A stretch of DNA of 53,071 bases from a virus: the IMG/VR virus record IMGVR_UViG_3300021976_000019, positions 1 to 53,071 of that record; one strand, written 5' to 3'. The notes beneath the pieces were generated by a model. It was given only the letters and a program-made list of their open reading frames with translations. It was not told the DNA's origin and did not search any database. The first letter of the stretch is position 1; every line of letters starts with the position of its first letter. Positions 25,647-32,933 of the stretch are shown here, piece by piece. Both the position numbers and the translations under genes were made by a program.

Positions 25647-25870
25647 CGGTACCTCGTCTCGCGGTACTGGTTGACCTCGCCGCGACGGAGCTTGGTCAGC
25701 TCGTAGTAGCGAAGCCTGTTGTGATGCTGGGCCACCTGCTCCTCGATCGAGACCGTGTCAGCGTCGGCCCAGGCGGGACGGCCAAGGTCATGAAGGATGA
25801 AGGTGCCACCGATCGTGGGACGGAAGTTCTCGTCGCCAGGAAGGTCTGGGCCGGGATCTCGTTCAGTCAC
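25643..25870 (-). CDS. Small hypothetical protein
   Basis: 75 residues from a GTG at 25870, which overlaps the stop of the sliding clamp gene by GTGA. A start at 25882 is also possible. Contains GGTFILHDLGRPAW and a basic end (YYELTKLRRGEVNQYRETRYR). No recognised domain. It sits between clamp and SbcC-like half in one overlapping operon. Confidence 0.45.
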   Translation of the reverse strand: MTERDPGPDLPGDENFRPTIGGTFILHDLGRPAWADADTVSIEEQVAQHHNRLRYYELTKLRRGEVNQYRETRYR

Positions 25871-26985
25871 TTCCGCCACCAATCCACCCGAACCTGCTGG
25901 AGTACCCCGGCTCGGTCGTCGGACCGGATCAGCACCGAGCTGGGGTTGAACTTCGCGTCCTCACCGAACTTCAGGACCAGCTTCTCGTCCTCGAACAGCT
26001 GCAGCAAGCTGCTCAGGTGCTCGTGGTTGAACATCATCGTGCGAGCCCCACCCGGCCAGCTGGCCGTCACCCGCTCCTGGGCCCAGTCGCCGGGCTGCTG
26101 TCGGGTGGACACGTCGACCGAGTCGTACTGGGTCTCACCGAGCGTCAGCCGGATCGCCTTGGTGCTGGGGTCCGCGGAGATCCGGAGCCTCCGGATCGCT
26201 CCCAAAAGATCGGTGCGGGTGATCTTCAGCTCGGTGTTGTTCGCCATCGCCGGGATCAGGTAGGCGTGCGCGATGTCGGGGAAGACCTGCTGGCTCTTCC
26301 GGGTCGCCACCATCACGTCGCCCGCGCGGACCGAGATCGTGGTCTCGTCGGGGACGCCCAGCTCGATCGTGTCGGCGTCACTACGCTCCAGCAGCGGCAT
26401 AACCTCATCGACGAAGCGAACCGGGAGCGCCACGTCCAGCATGTCGGAGTTGGGCAGGTTCGCCTCGTGATAGCGGCGGCCGTCGGAGGCCTGGACCTTG
26501 CCCTTGCGGATGCCGATCTGCTCCAGCCGCGGGTGGAAGGTGCCTCGGGCCGCGGCCGACTTCACCGCGCTGAGAGCACGGAGCAGGTGCTCGCGATCGA
26601 GCAGGTAGACCACCGACTCCTGGAGCGCGTCGATCTTGGGGAACTGGCTCAGCGAGGGCGTCTTCCACGACCACCGGGCCTGGCCGACGGCGAGGGCCTT
26701 GCAGATCCCGTCCTCGCCCCAGATCACGAAGACGGGAGAGCTGCTCGACGCCAGACAGGCAATCAGGTCGTGCACCGGGATCAGGATGGTCCCCGGCTCG
26801 GATACCCGCTTGGGCGGAGCGGTCACCTCGACCGAGGTGATCTGGTCAGTGGCGCTGATCTTGAGCAAATCCTCGGTGACCTCAAGCTTGGCGTGACCGA
26901 GGATCGGCACGTCCTTCTTGGGCACGATCTTGCCGACCACGTCCAGGGCCTGCTTGAGGATCACCCGATCGAACGCCGCCTTCAC
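25867..26985 (-). CDS. dnaN: DNA polymerase III beta sliding clamp
   Basis: 372 residues, the normal length for a bacterial beta clamp. Begins MKAAFDRVILKQALDVVGKIVPKKDVPILGHAKLEV, the typical first-domain opening, and has the three repeated clamp domains. Domain 2 includes GTFHPRLEQIGIRKGKVQASDGRRYH, matching the conserved VATDGHRL-type segment, here with AsnAspGly replaced by SDGRR. It would encircle DNA and tether the phage polymerase. Phage genomes more often use a host clamp or T4-type clamp, so a full DnaN is notable. The start overlaps the preceding gene. Confidence 0.85.
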   Translation of the reverse strand: MKAAFDRVILKQALDVVGKIVPKKDVPILGHAKLEVTEDLLKISATDQITSVEVTAPPKRVSEPGTILIPVHDLIACLASSSSPVFVIWGEDGICKALAVGQARWSWKTPSLSQFPKIDALQESVVYLLDREHLLRALSAVKSAAARGTFHPRLEQIGIRKGKVQASDGRRYHEANLPNSDMLDVALPVRFVDEVMPLLERSDADTIELGVPDETTISVRAGDVMVATRKSQQVFPDIAHAYLIPAMANNTELKITRTDLLGAIRRLRISADPSTKAIRLTLGETQYDSVDVSTRQQPGDWAQERVTASWPGGARTMMFNHEHLSSLLQLFEDEKLVLKFGEDAKFNPSSVLIRSDDRAGVLQQVRVDWWRK

Positions 26986-27218
26986 AGCAGCGCTCGGATC
27001 TCGTCGACCTTGGCCTGGATCTGATCTTGCAGCTTCTTCTCCAGCTCCACGGCCTGGTCAAGATCATCACACCCCAGCTCGACCAGCTCAGTCATCCGAG
27101 CGTCGTACTGCTCCTTGCGGTGCCGGATGTCGGCCATCGTGCGGTGGTACTCAGCGTCCAGCTTCTCGCGCTGGCGCTTCAGCGAGACCAGGACTTCCTC
27201 GTTCGACTCACTGCTCAC
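26982..27218 (-). CDS. Small coiled-coil protein
   Basis: 78 residues, nearly all helical and highly charged (LVSLKRQREKLDAEYHRTMADIRHRKEQYDARMTEL in residues ~10-45, then ELEKKLQDQIQAKVDEIRALL). A single Cys. Lies between the Cas4/RecB-like nuclease and the sliding clamp with overlapping ends. No known family; it could be a subunit or adaptor of either neighbour. Confidence 0.5.
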   Translation of the reverse strand: MSSESNEEVLVSLKRQREKLDAEYHRTMADIRHRKEQYDARMTELVELGCDDLDQAVELEKKLQDQIQAKVDEIRALL

Positions 27219-28126
27219 AGCTGTACCTCGTTCGACTTCTCGGCCTCCTCGACCTGCATCAGGTCGAAGTCAGCACGGTCGAAGGTGACGCGGTTCCGAC
27301 CCTGGGTGTCCTTGGAGATCGGGTTCACGAACCGCGGACACGCCGCCTTGGTCGGGCAGTTCCAGCACTCGTTCTTGTCTTCGGTCAGCTCCCAGTGACC
27401 CGCCCAGACGTTGTGGCAGTAGCCAATGATCCGGGAGATCATCTCGCGACGATCGTCGTTGGTGACGGTCAGGTTGATCTCGGTCTCGTCCAGCAACGGG
27501 CACCAGAAGGCATGCTCGACCGGTCGGACTCCGGTGTGGCCGCGGAAGGCCAGATCGTAAAAGATCAGCTGAGCAAGGGTGGACTTGATGTAGGAGTCCC
27601 GCCGGGTGATCTTGAGGTCGTAGAGCCCGTACTGGCCCTGCTCGAAGTGAGTCGCCACGTCGACAGCACCGAAGATCTCGATCTGAACCGTCTCGCCGTT
27701 CAGGCCTGGGATGCCGACCACCGAGGTGAACCGGAACTCCGGCTTGAAGGCGAACGGGGTGACCTTCTTCAGCAGAATCGGCTCCAGCGTCTTCAGCGCG
27801 GTCCGCACGTCCTCCAGCACTGTGAGCTGGTCGGTATTGTGGTTGCCCTTCCATTTGATCACGTACTCGGCGTCCGGACCGGTGTGGCGTTCCCACTCCT
27901 CATCGAGGTACTCCAGCATCCCGCCGGAATTGAACCTGCCAGCGCTGAGCCAACTGCGCATGCACCGGTCAGCCAAAGTTCCTGGGAGAAAGTTGCGGCC
28001 GTCTGTGACCGGGCTCTTCTTGCCCTGCATCAACAGCTTGGTCCGCTGCCTGCACTTCTCGTAGTTCTGCAGCCGGGACCAGGACAGCCGGATGCGTTGC
28101 GGAGCGTCCACGCAGACCGCAGTCAT
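27215..28126 (-). CDS. Cas4/RecB-like Fe-S PD-(D/E)xK exonuclease
   Basis: 303 residues. The N-terminus IRLSWSRLQNYEKCRQRTKL is the typical opening of Cas4/AddB-like nucleases and supplies the first Cys (~residue 21). Catalytic residues appear as EIFGAVDVA and LYDLKITRR (D-x-K, ~170). Near the end, ECWNCPTKAACPRF supplies three more cysteines, completing a four-Cys Fe-S cluster layout. Such enzymes act as DNA end-processing exonucleases in recombination or replication. It is in an operon with sliding clamp and methyltransferase. Confidence 0.75.
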   Translation of the reverse strand: MTAVCVDAPQRIRLSWSRLQNYEKCRQRTKLLMQGKKSPVTDGRNFLPGTLADRCMRSWLSAGRFNSGGMLEYLDEEWERHTGPDAEYVIKWKGNHNTDQLTVLEDVRTALKTLEPILLKKVTPFAFKPEFRFTSVVGIPGLNGETVQIEIFGAVDVATHFEQGQYGLYDLKITRRDSYIKSTLAQLIFYDLAFRGHTGVRPVEHAFWCPLLDETEINLTVTNDDRREMISRIIGYCHNVWAGHWELTEDKNECWNCPTKAACPRFVNPISKDTQGRNRVTFDRADFDLMQVEEAEKSNEVQL

Positions 28127-29403
28127 TCCACTCTCCTGACACGCAGTTGGATCAGAGGGATGTGCTCTGCCTCTTTCTCAATGACCACCGTCTTGAATCC
28201 CTCCAGCAGTGCGGCCTCAGCCGTCGTACCGGACCCAGCGAACGGGTCGAGCACGAACCCATCGGGAGGGGTGACCAGCCGGACCAGCCACCGCATCAGC
28301 GCCAGCGGCTTGACGGTCGGATGGGCTACACCATCGACCACCGGGCGTTCCTTCTTCGGGGCCTTCGCCACGTACATGAATCGGGACGCGCCGCCGGTGT
28401 CGTCGTGCCCGGTCCGGGGGAGATCCTTCGCTGTCCACGCGTCATCGTTCATGATCCCGAGTGCCTTGGTGCTCTTGCCGCCGGACTTGCTGACGGTTCG
28501 CCCCGACTGCTCGTCGAGCGCGGCCGCCTGGTCCTCGTCCAAGATCACGTTCGCGGGCCAGCGGCCTGACGGCATAGGCCCGCCCATGGTTGCCTGATTC
28601 GCCTTGGTCCACTCGTCGTCGGCGTAGACACCGTTCGTGCCTCCGCCATGGCGGACCCGGCCAGGCTCGGCCCCTTGCCCCTCAATCCGGCACCCATCGA
28701 TGTTCAGTGCCCCAGTGCCGTGCTCCAGCACGTTCGCCACGACCGTGCCCCGGATCGGCTTGCGAGCCACGATGATCGGTTCGAACGCGGGCTTGAGCGC
28801 GGTGCCCCAGCCCTGCCACTGCTCGGCCTCGGGCGTCGCCGGGGTGGTCTCGACGGACGGAGGACGCGCTACCACGTTGCCCATATGGCCTGCGCTGCGA
28901 CCTGATGCCGGGCCTTGGTTGAAGGTCCCTCCGTCGCCGTACGTCTTGAGCCCGATCACTTCCCGCGTCGCCCCGGCCGCCTTGTCGATCGCCTTCGACA
29001 CGTCCATCGACTTCGGGAATCCCGACCCGTACAGCCACGCGATTGAGTCGCGGATCTCGAACCCACCCAGGCGGATCGCCAGCGTCATCAGGTCGAAAGT
29101 GCGTGATCCGGCGAAGCTCAACAGGTACCCACCCGGCTTGAGCACCCGCAAGCACTCCTTCCAGACGGCGGGACCGGGAACGAAGCTGTCCCAGGACTTG
29201 CCCATGAACCCGTTGCCCTTGTGGACGTAGTCATCACCCGCCAGCCAGTGCTTCATCACCTCGACCATGTCGGGCTCCCTGCTCAGACCGTACGGAGGGT
29301 CAGTGACGATCGCGTGGATGGTCTCCGCCTTCAGTTTCCGCAGCACGTCGAGACAGTCGCCTTCGATGATGGCCACACGCTCAGACTTCTCGACCACCCG
29401 CAT
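28123..29403 (-). CDS. DNA methyltransferase (beta-class, DPPY)
   Basis: 426 residues. N-terminal AIIEGDCLDVLRKLKAETIHAIVTDPPYGL gives the catalytic DPPY motif (~residue 37-40), followed by LKPGGYLLSFAGS. Near the C-terminus PLALMRWLVRLVTPPDGFVLDPFAGSGTTAEAA carries the S-adenosylmethionine-binding FAGSGTT loop. The order catalytic motif first, AdoMet motif last is that of beta-class N4-cytosine or N6-adenine enzymes. The ~200-residue insert between them likely holds the target-recognition domain. No restriction enzyme is adjacent, so it is probably an orphan enzyme protecting phage DNA. Target sequence unknown. Confidence 0.8.
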   Translation of the reverse strand: MRVVEKSERVAIIEGDCLDVLRKLKAETIHAIVTDPPYGLSREPDMVEVMKHWLAGDDYVHKGNGFMGKSWDSFVPGPAVWKECLRVLKPGGYLLSFAGSRTFDLMTLAIRLGGFEIRDSIAWLYGSGFPKSMDVSKAIDKAAGATREVIGLKTYGDGGTFNQGPASGRSAGHMGNVVARPPSVETTPATPEAEQWQGWGTALKPAFEPIIVARKPIRGTVVANVLEHGTGALNIDGCRIEGQGAEPGRVRHGGGTNGVYADDEWTKANQATMGGPMPSGRWPANVILDEDQAAALDEQSGRTVSKSGGKSTKALGIMNDDAWTAKDLPRTGHDDTGGASRFMYVAKAPKKERPVVDGVAHPTVKPLALMRWLVRLVTPPDGFVLDPFAGSGTTAEAALLEGFKTVVIEKEAEHIPLIQLRVRRVE

Positions 29404-29870
29404 CAGTACCGCAGCTCAAGAGCCTCGGGCGCGTACGCCCGGACGACCAGGGTGGGGATGCCCAGCTCCTGCTCGACCGCGGTCCGGATGTTCCAGGAGT
29501 CCTCCAGCAGAAGCTTGATGTCGTACTCCACCATCAGCGCACGCAGCCCGGTCAGCTTGTAGCCAACGGTTCCCAGTCCTGAGTTCCCGTCCATCACAAG
29601 CCGATCGAAGCGAACATCGTGCCTGGCCATCCAGGCTTCGGTCTCAGGCCGTGATTCCTCCGGCCGAGAGGTCAAAAGAATGATCTTGTAGTGGGGCTTC
29701 AAAAGACTCAGCAGTGGGACCGTGGCGGTGGGAAGATCGTCAGCGCACGCCTTGGCGTAAGCGGTCCAGTCGGTGTTCTCCCGCTCTTCCCCCTGGAGGA
29801 TCAGACCCTGTCGGTGCAAGGTGTCAGCCAAGGTGCTGTCGATGTCGGCCACGACGGCTGCAGGCTTCAT
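29403..29870 (-). CDS. HAD-family phosphatase resembling polynucleotide 3'-phosphatase
   Basis: 155 residues. AAVVADIDSTLADT holds the HAD motif DxDxT (catalytic aspartates ~9 and 11). IILLTSRPEESRPETEAWMARH carries the motif II Thr/Ser, and LLLEDSWNIRTA matches motif IV-type Asp. The segment with DWTAYAKACADD before motif II and the R-PEES-ETE-W spacing recall the 3'-phosphatase domain of T4 polynucleotide kinase, without the kinase half. Such an enzyme would remove 3'-phosphates from broken nucleic acid. It has its own promoter-like sequence (29907-29936) and overlaps the methyltransferase gene by one base. A general HAD phosphatase on nucleotides is the alternative. Confidence 0.65.
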   Translation of the reverse strand: MKPAAVVADIDSTLADTLHRQGLILQGEERENTDWTAYAKACADDLPTATVPLLSLLKPHYKIILLTSRPEESRPETEAWMARHDVRFDRLVMDGNSGLGTVGYKLTGLRALMVEYDIKLLLEDSWNIRTAVEQELGIPTLVVRAYAPEALELRY

Positions 29871-29906
29871 AGAGTGACCCTTCGGCAGATTGAATTGGTC
29901 CTCGGG

Positions 29907-29936
29907 AGCCTAGCCGTCTGTGTGTCGGATCGTCAA
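29907..29936 (-). promoter_or_regulatory. Sigma70-type promoter before the HAD gene
   Basis: TTGACG (29931-29936), 18-base spacer, TAGGCT (29907-29912). The -35 overlaps the stop codon of the release-factor gene and the start of the HAD gene is 37 bases downstream of the -10. Confidence 0.6.
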
Positions 29937-30560
29937 CTAACCAGGGAGCCGAGACGACCCTTCAGAGCCTGCTTCATGCTGGCGCTGCGACCGGGCCCGG
30001 AGACCTGGTCGCGCCAGGCCGTCCAGGTCCAGGATCGACCCTGCTCGAAGACCTCCTGGCGGCCTTGGTTGGCCCGCTGAGCGACGTTCTCGGCCTGTCG
30101 GCGACCCAGCTCCGTCTCCAGCCTGGTCCACGCCACACGGCGATTCTCATGCTGGGAGCGGGACTCCACCGCGGTGACCACCACACCGGTTGGCTTGTGG
30201 GTGAGCCGGACCGCAGAATCAGTCTTGTTCCGGTGCTGTCCACCCGGCCCGGTGTCGCGATAGGTGTGCACCAGCACGTCGCCCTTATCGAGCTGGAGAG
30301 ACTTCGGAGACTTCTCGTCCAGGGCGACCACGGTCACGATGCTGGAATGACGCCGCCCGCGCTTCTCGGTGTCAGGGACCCGCTGGATGCGGTGCGTCCC
30401 GGCCAGGGTTGCGAGGGAGCGGTCAAAGACGGTGGAGAACCAGGACCCGGCCGTCGACCTCGACGGGACGGCCGGAGAAGGTACTGATGGCGGAGGCCAG
30501 CTCGGCCGCGAACTGCTCAGCGTCCGCTCCGCCATCGCCTGCATGGATCTCCAGTCTCAT
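29933..30560 (-). CDS. Short peptide-chain release factor with a +1 programmed frameshift
   Basis: The first 45 codons start at ATG 30560 and encode MRLEIHAGDGGADAEQFAAE, which matches the class I release-factor segment around the conserved AGxGGxEA. They end at CTT TGA. A +1 shift at CTTTGAC joins them to the second frame, beginning DRSLATLAGTHRIQRVPDTEK and giving a 208-residue product. This includes the GGQ motif (GPGGQHRNKTDSAVR), which triggers peptidyl-tRNA hydrolysis, and a P-D-T tripeptide at the RF1 PxT stop-recognition position. Domain 1 of full-size RF1/RF2 is missing, so the size is close to PrfH-type rescue factors. Located 10 bases after the preceding gene. Without the shift, only a short peptide would be made. 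Confidence 0.8.
30297..30314 (+). repeat. Dispersed 15-mer AGACTTCGGAGACTT, copy 4
   Basis: Exact copy inside the release-factor gene, read as Lys-Ser-Pro-Lys-Ser. It lies between the stop-recognition region and the GGQ motif. Confidence 0.6.
30422..30428 (-). promoter_or_regulatory. Recoding site CTT-TGA-C (+1 frameshift)
   Basis: CTTTGAC with CTT in the P site and TGA next, the same heptamer as the bacterial prfB frameshift site. Homology to release factors continues from the zero frame upstream to the +1 frame downstream exactly across this site. The stimulatory Shine-Dalgarno-like AGGGGG found three bases upstream in E. coli prfB is not obvious here. Confidence 0.75.
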
Positions 30561-30570
30561 GCCGGAGAGG

Positions 30571-31116
30571 TTACCGCCGATACGACCGGAACGCTTCCTC
30601 CAGCATGGGGTAGATCCGGTTCAGCCGGGCGAAGGCGTCATTCTCCGAGTAGCTGTCGTCAGCCGACACCAGGAAGTCGTTGCCTTCGAAGCGGTTGTCG
30701 AAGTTGACTGAGATACCCGAGAAACCACCCTCCCGGCGCTCGACAGATCCAGGCGTGCCGGATTTAGTCCGAGTGGCGCGGTAGTGCGGCTGGTCGGGAA
30801 TCAAGAAGTCGTCGTTGTACCAAACCTGAGCCAGCGTCCGGTAATGCAGCCCGATCAGGTTCTGGGCGACGACCTGAGCGGTGTCGGGATTCAGGCCGCG
30901 GGACTCGATCATCAGGTGACCGGACTGACCGACCACGATCAGGTGAGCCCCACACTCAGGGAAGGGGGAGCTGGGAAGTTCGCCCTCCGAGGAGGTGGCC
31001 TTCGTCAACGGGTCACCCCAAAAGATCGGGCTGATGCAGGCCGGGTGGTGGAGCCGGATGACGTAGGAGTGGATGGTGACCTTGGCCGTGTCGACGGCGA
31101 CGCTGTCTGCGCTCAT
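30571..31116 (-). CDS. Hypothetical protein
   Basis: 181 residues beginning MSADSVAVDTAKVTIHSYVI. Mixed alpha/beta with several aromatic residues (HLIVVGQSGHLMIESRGLNPD, LAQVWYNDDFLIPDQPHYRA, GGFSGISVNFDNRFEGNDFL). I recognise no motif. It lies between the SbcD-like gene and the release-factor gene, and a CGCCGATACT motif sits 9 bases upstream of its start. Confidence 0.5.
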   Translation of the reverse strand: MSADSVAVDTAKVTIHSYVIRLHHPACISPIFWGDPLTKATSSEGELPSSPFPECGAHLIVVGQSGHLMIESRGLNPDTAQVVAQNLIGLHYRTLAQVWYNDDFLIPDQPHYRATRTKSGTPGSVERREGGFSGISVNFDNRFEGNDFLVSADDSYSENDAFARLNRIYPMLEEAFRSYRR

Positions 31117-31124
31117 GCCCGATC

Positions 31125-31134
31125 AGTATCGGCG
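31125..31134 (-). promoter_or_regulatory. CGCCGATACT motif, copy 5
   Basis: Exact copy in the 18-base gap between the SbcD-like stop and the start at 31116. This is too close to the start for a conventional promoter, so if functional it would act at the RNA level or give a leaderless-like transcript. Confidence 0.35.
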
Positions 31135-32073
31135 CTACAGGACCGACTCGATGATCTCGCGCAACTCAGCCTTAGCCCGTGGTGACAGCTCAGTGCTCTC
31201 AGCGTGGGCGATGACCTGCTCCATGCTGAGGCTGGTCAGGGAGACCTTGCCGACCGACTCCAGGAACTCGTCGAGCTTCTCCTCACGCTCCTGCTTCTGA
31301 GCCACCTCAGCCAGCCGGAAGACTTCCGCGGCCGGGCGATGCGGAACGTCCACCGAGGTGAATGGGCAACCAGTGGCGTCTGGATCGAACAGGGTGATCT
31401 TGGGCTCTCGCTTCAGCGTCTCCTCGTGCAAGGAGCCACGGGAGATCGCGCCGTTGTTGCAGACCCAGGCATCGTGGCTACGGAAGAACCCGTAGCTGTC
31501 GTGGATATGCCCCATAGCCACTGGGACGCCCTCCGTGACGATCTGAGAGGCGTCCAGGTGCGGGTACGGGGGATTGATGCCAGAGGGGAAAATCGCGGCG
31601 TGGACGGCGATCAAGGCCGGACGGGTCCCGACCAGGGTCTCGTCACAGGCCACGTTCATGTGCGTCTGGAGATCCTCCAGGTCATCGGTGTAGGGAATGC
31701 CGTAGATCCCAGTCTCGGTGTCCAGACCCTGCAGCAGGGTGATGTTCGAGCTGAGCGCCAGCGTGCCGAGCGGCTGAGTCGGGATGGACTCCAGCCGGTC
31801 CTGCTGCAGGTCATGGTTGCCGGGGACGATCAGGACCCGGCCGCGGAAGGCGGCGAGGATCTCCGCGGTCCGGCGAACTAGGCCGTGGCTCGTCCGATGT
31901 GGGACCTTCACGTGGAAAACGTCACCAAGTTGAGTGATTGACTCAGCATTCACCTGGTTGGCGTAGTCGACGATCCACTCCAGCTTGGTGAGGATGTCAT
32001 CGGAGTAATCATCGGTCCTCGAACTGGGTGGGTTGTCCGAAAGATGCAGATCGCCGACCAACACGTGCACCAT
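31135..32073 (-). CDS. SbcD/Mre11-like metallophosphoesterase
   Basis: 312 residues, start overlapping the HNH stop (TGATG). All calcineurin-like metal motifs are present in order: GDLHLSD (~7), LGDVFH (~49), PGNHDLQQ (~84), VHAAIFP (~154) and MGHIHDSYG (~186). The C-terminal ~90 residues form a helical region such as those used by SbcD to bind SbcC. The nuclease partner would be the split SbcC-like ATPase encoded at 37298-38257 and 25014-25646. Expected activity is DNA end and hairpin processing during replication or recombination. Confidence 0.8.
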   Translation of the reverse strand: MVHVLVGDLHLSDNPPSSRTDDYSDDILTKLEWIVDYANQVNAESITQLGDVFHVKVPHRTSHGLVRRTAEILAAFRGRVLIVPGNHDLQQDRLESIPTQPLGTLALSSNITLLQGLDTETGIYGIPYTDDLEDLQTHMNVACDETLVGTRPALIAVHAAIFPSGINPPYPHLDASQIVTEGVPVAMGHIHDSYGFFRSHDAWVCNNGAISRGSLHEETLKREPKITLFDPDATGCPFTSVDVPHRPAAEVFRLAEVAQKQEREEKLDEFLESVGKVSLTSLSMEQVIAHAESTELSPRAKAELREIIESVL

Positions 32074-32696
32074 CAGGCATCTTCTTTCAGCAGCTGACTC
32101 AAGCGATTTTTGCGGGTGGACTCCGACTTACACGTGCGGCACCACCGACTAATCCCAGTTTTGGTCTTCCTGATCATGTCGTAGGGATGTCCCCGTGGGC
32201 AACGACTCTTGATCTGGTTGTGGTGCCTCCCCTTTGCCACTTTGTCCTGCATGTTCTTGGTTCGAGTACCCAGCACGAGATGGGCGGGGTTGCAACAAGA
32301 CGGGTTGTCACAGGTGTGCATGGACTCCTCAACCGAGGTCAGCGGCCGACCAAGCTTCAACCGCAGGGCGAACCGATGAGCGGTGGTTGTCTTCTCGCCG
32401 TCGTAGAAGACTCCGTACCCAGCGTTCTTCTTGGACTTGGTCCACTCCCAGCAGTCATCCTCGCCGCGGATCTCTACCTTGGGCCAGAACCTCTCCTCAG
32501 GTGGAAGAGCTGGAGCCCCATTCCTCTTGGGTCCGAACAACTCCCGCTTCCGCCGAGCCTCCTCACGATTCCTCCGATTCTGCTGATCCCGCATGCAGAT
32601 CCGGCACATCCTGGCGCCATCACTCTTGCGGACGAAGGTGGTCTCGGGAACCCACTCATGTCCGTGGGCGCAGTGGGTCTTCTTCACGAACGTCAC
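32073..32696 (-). CDS. HNH endonuclease (free-standing, homing type)
   Basis: 207 residues. Starts at a GTG without a visible ribosome-binding site; a TAGTGT lies just upstream, so the mRNA may be leaderless. The core contains AHRFALRLKLG and HTCDNPSCCNPAHLVLGTRTKNMQDKVAKGRH (beginning near residue 126), with the H-N-H residues and a zinc-binding Cys group. N-terminal (THCAHGHEW, RMCRICMRD) and C-terminal (SRCPRGHPYDM, SRWCRTCKSE) CxxxH/CxxC pairs flank it. Such genes are typically mobile homing endonucleases inserted between essential phage genes, here between the TROVE and SbcD-like genes. No intron or intein is visible beside it. Confidence 0.8.
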   Translation of the reverse strand: MTFVKKTHCAHGHEWVPETTFVRKSDGARMCRICMRDQQNRRNREEARRKRELFGPKRNGAPALPPEERFWPKVEIRGEDDCWEWTKSKKNAGYGVFYDGEKTTTAHRFALRLKLGRPLTSVEESMHTCDNPSCCNPAHLVLGTRTKNMQDKVAKGRHHNQIKSRCPRGHPYDMIRKTKTGISRWCRTCKSESTRKNRLSQLLKEDA

Positions 32697-32723
32697 AGTT
32701 GCACACTACATGATGACGACGCG

Positions 32724-32924
32724 TTACCGTGGCAAGGTGCTACGCACAATCTTGGCTATCAGCTCCGGGCTGCACCCGATGATCCGAGCCAGGCGTTTGT
32801 AGGTCCAGTAGTGGGAGTCTTCTCGCCGTAGTTGACGCAGCAGCTCATCCCTACGCTCCCGATGACGTGCAGCGGCGAGGGACGCTTCGTGCTCGTCCCT
32901 CGCCGCCGCGGCCCTGACATCCAT
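32724..32924 (-). CDS. Small basic protein with possible HTH
   Basis: 66 residues just downstream of the TROVE gene. Strongly charged helix (EASLAAARHRERRDELLRQL) followed by HYWTYKRLARIIGCSPELIAKIV, which has the spacing of a helix-turn-helix. It could be a small DNA- or RNA-binding regulator, or a piece left from insertion of the HNH gene. Family unknown. Confidence 0.4.
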   Translation of the reverse strand: MDVRAAAARDEHEASLAAARHRERRDELLRQLRREDSHYWTYKRLARIIGCSPELIAKIVRSTLPR

Positions 32925-32933
32925 CGTGGACTT

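Noticed and set aside
30423-30560. Separate short gene ending at TGA 30425-30423
   Set aside because: Its sequence is the N-terminal part of the release factor, and homology continues in the +1 frame without a gap.
32073-32723. Group I intron associated with the HNH gene
   Set aside because: Neighbouring genes are complete and no split coding sequence is visible.
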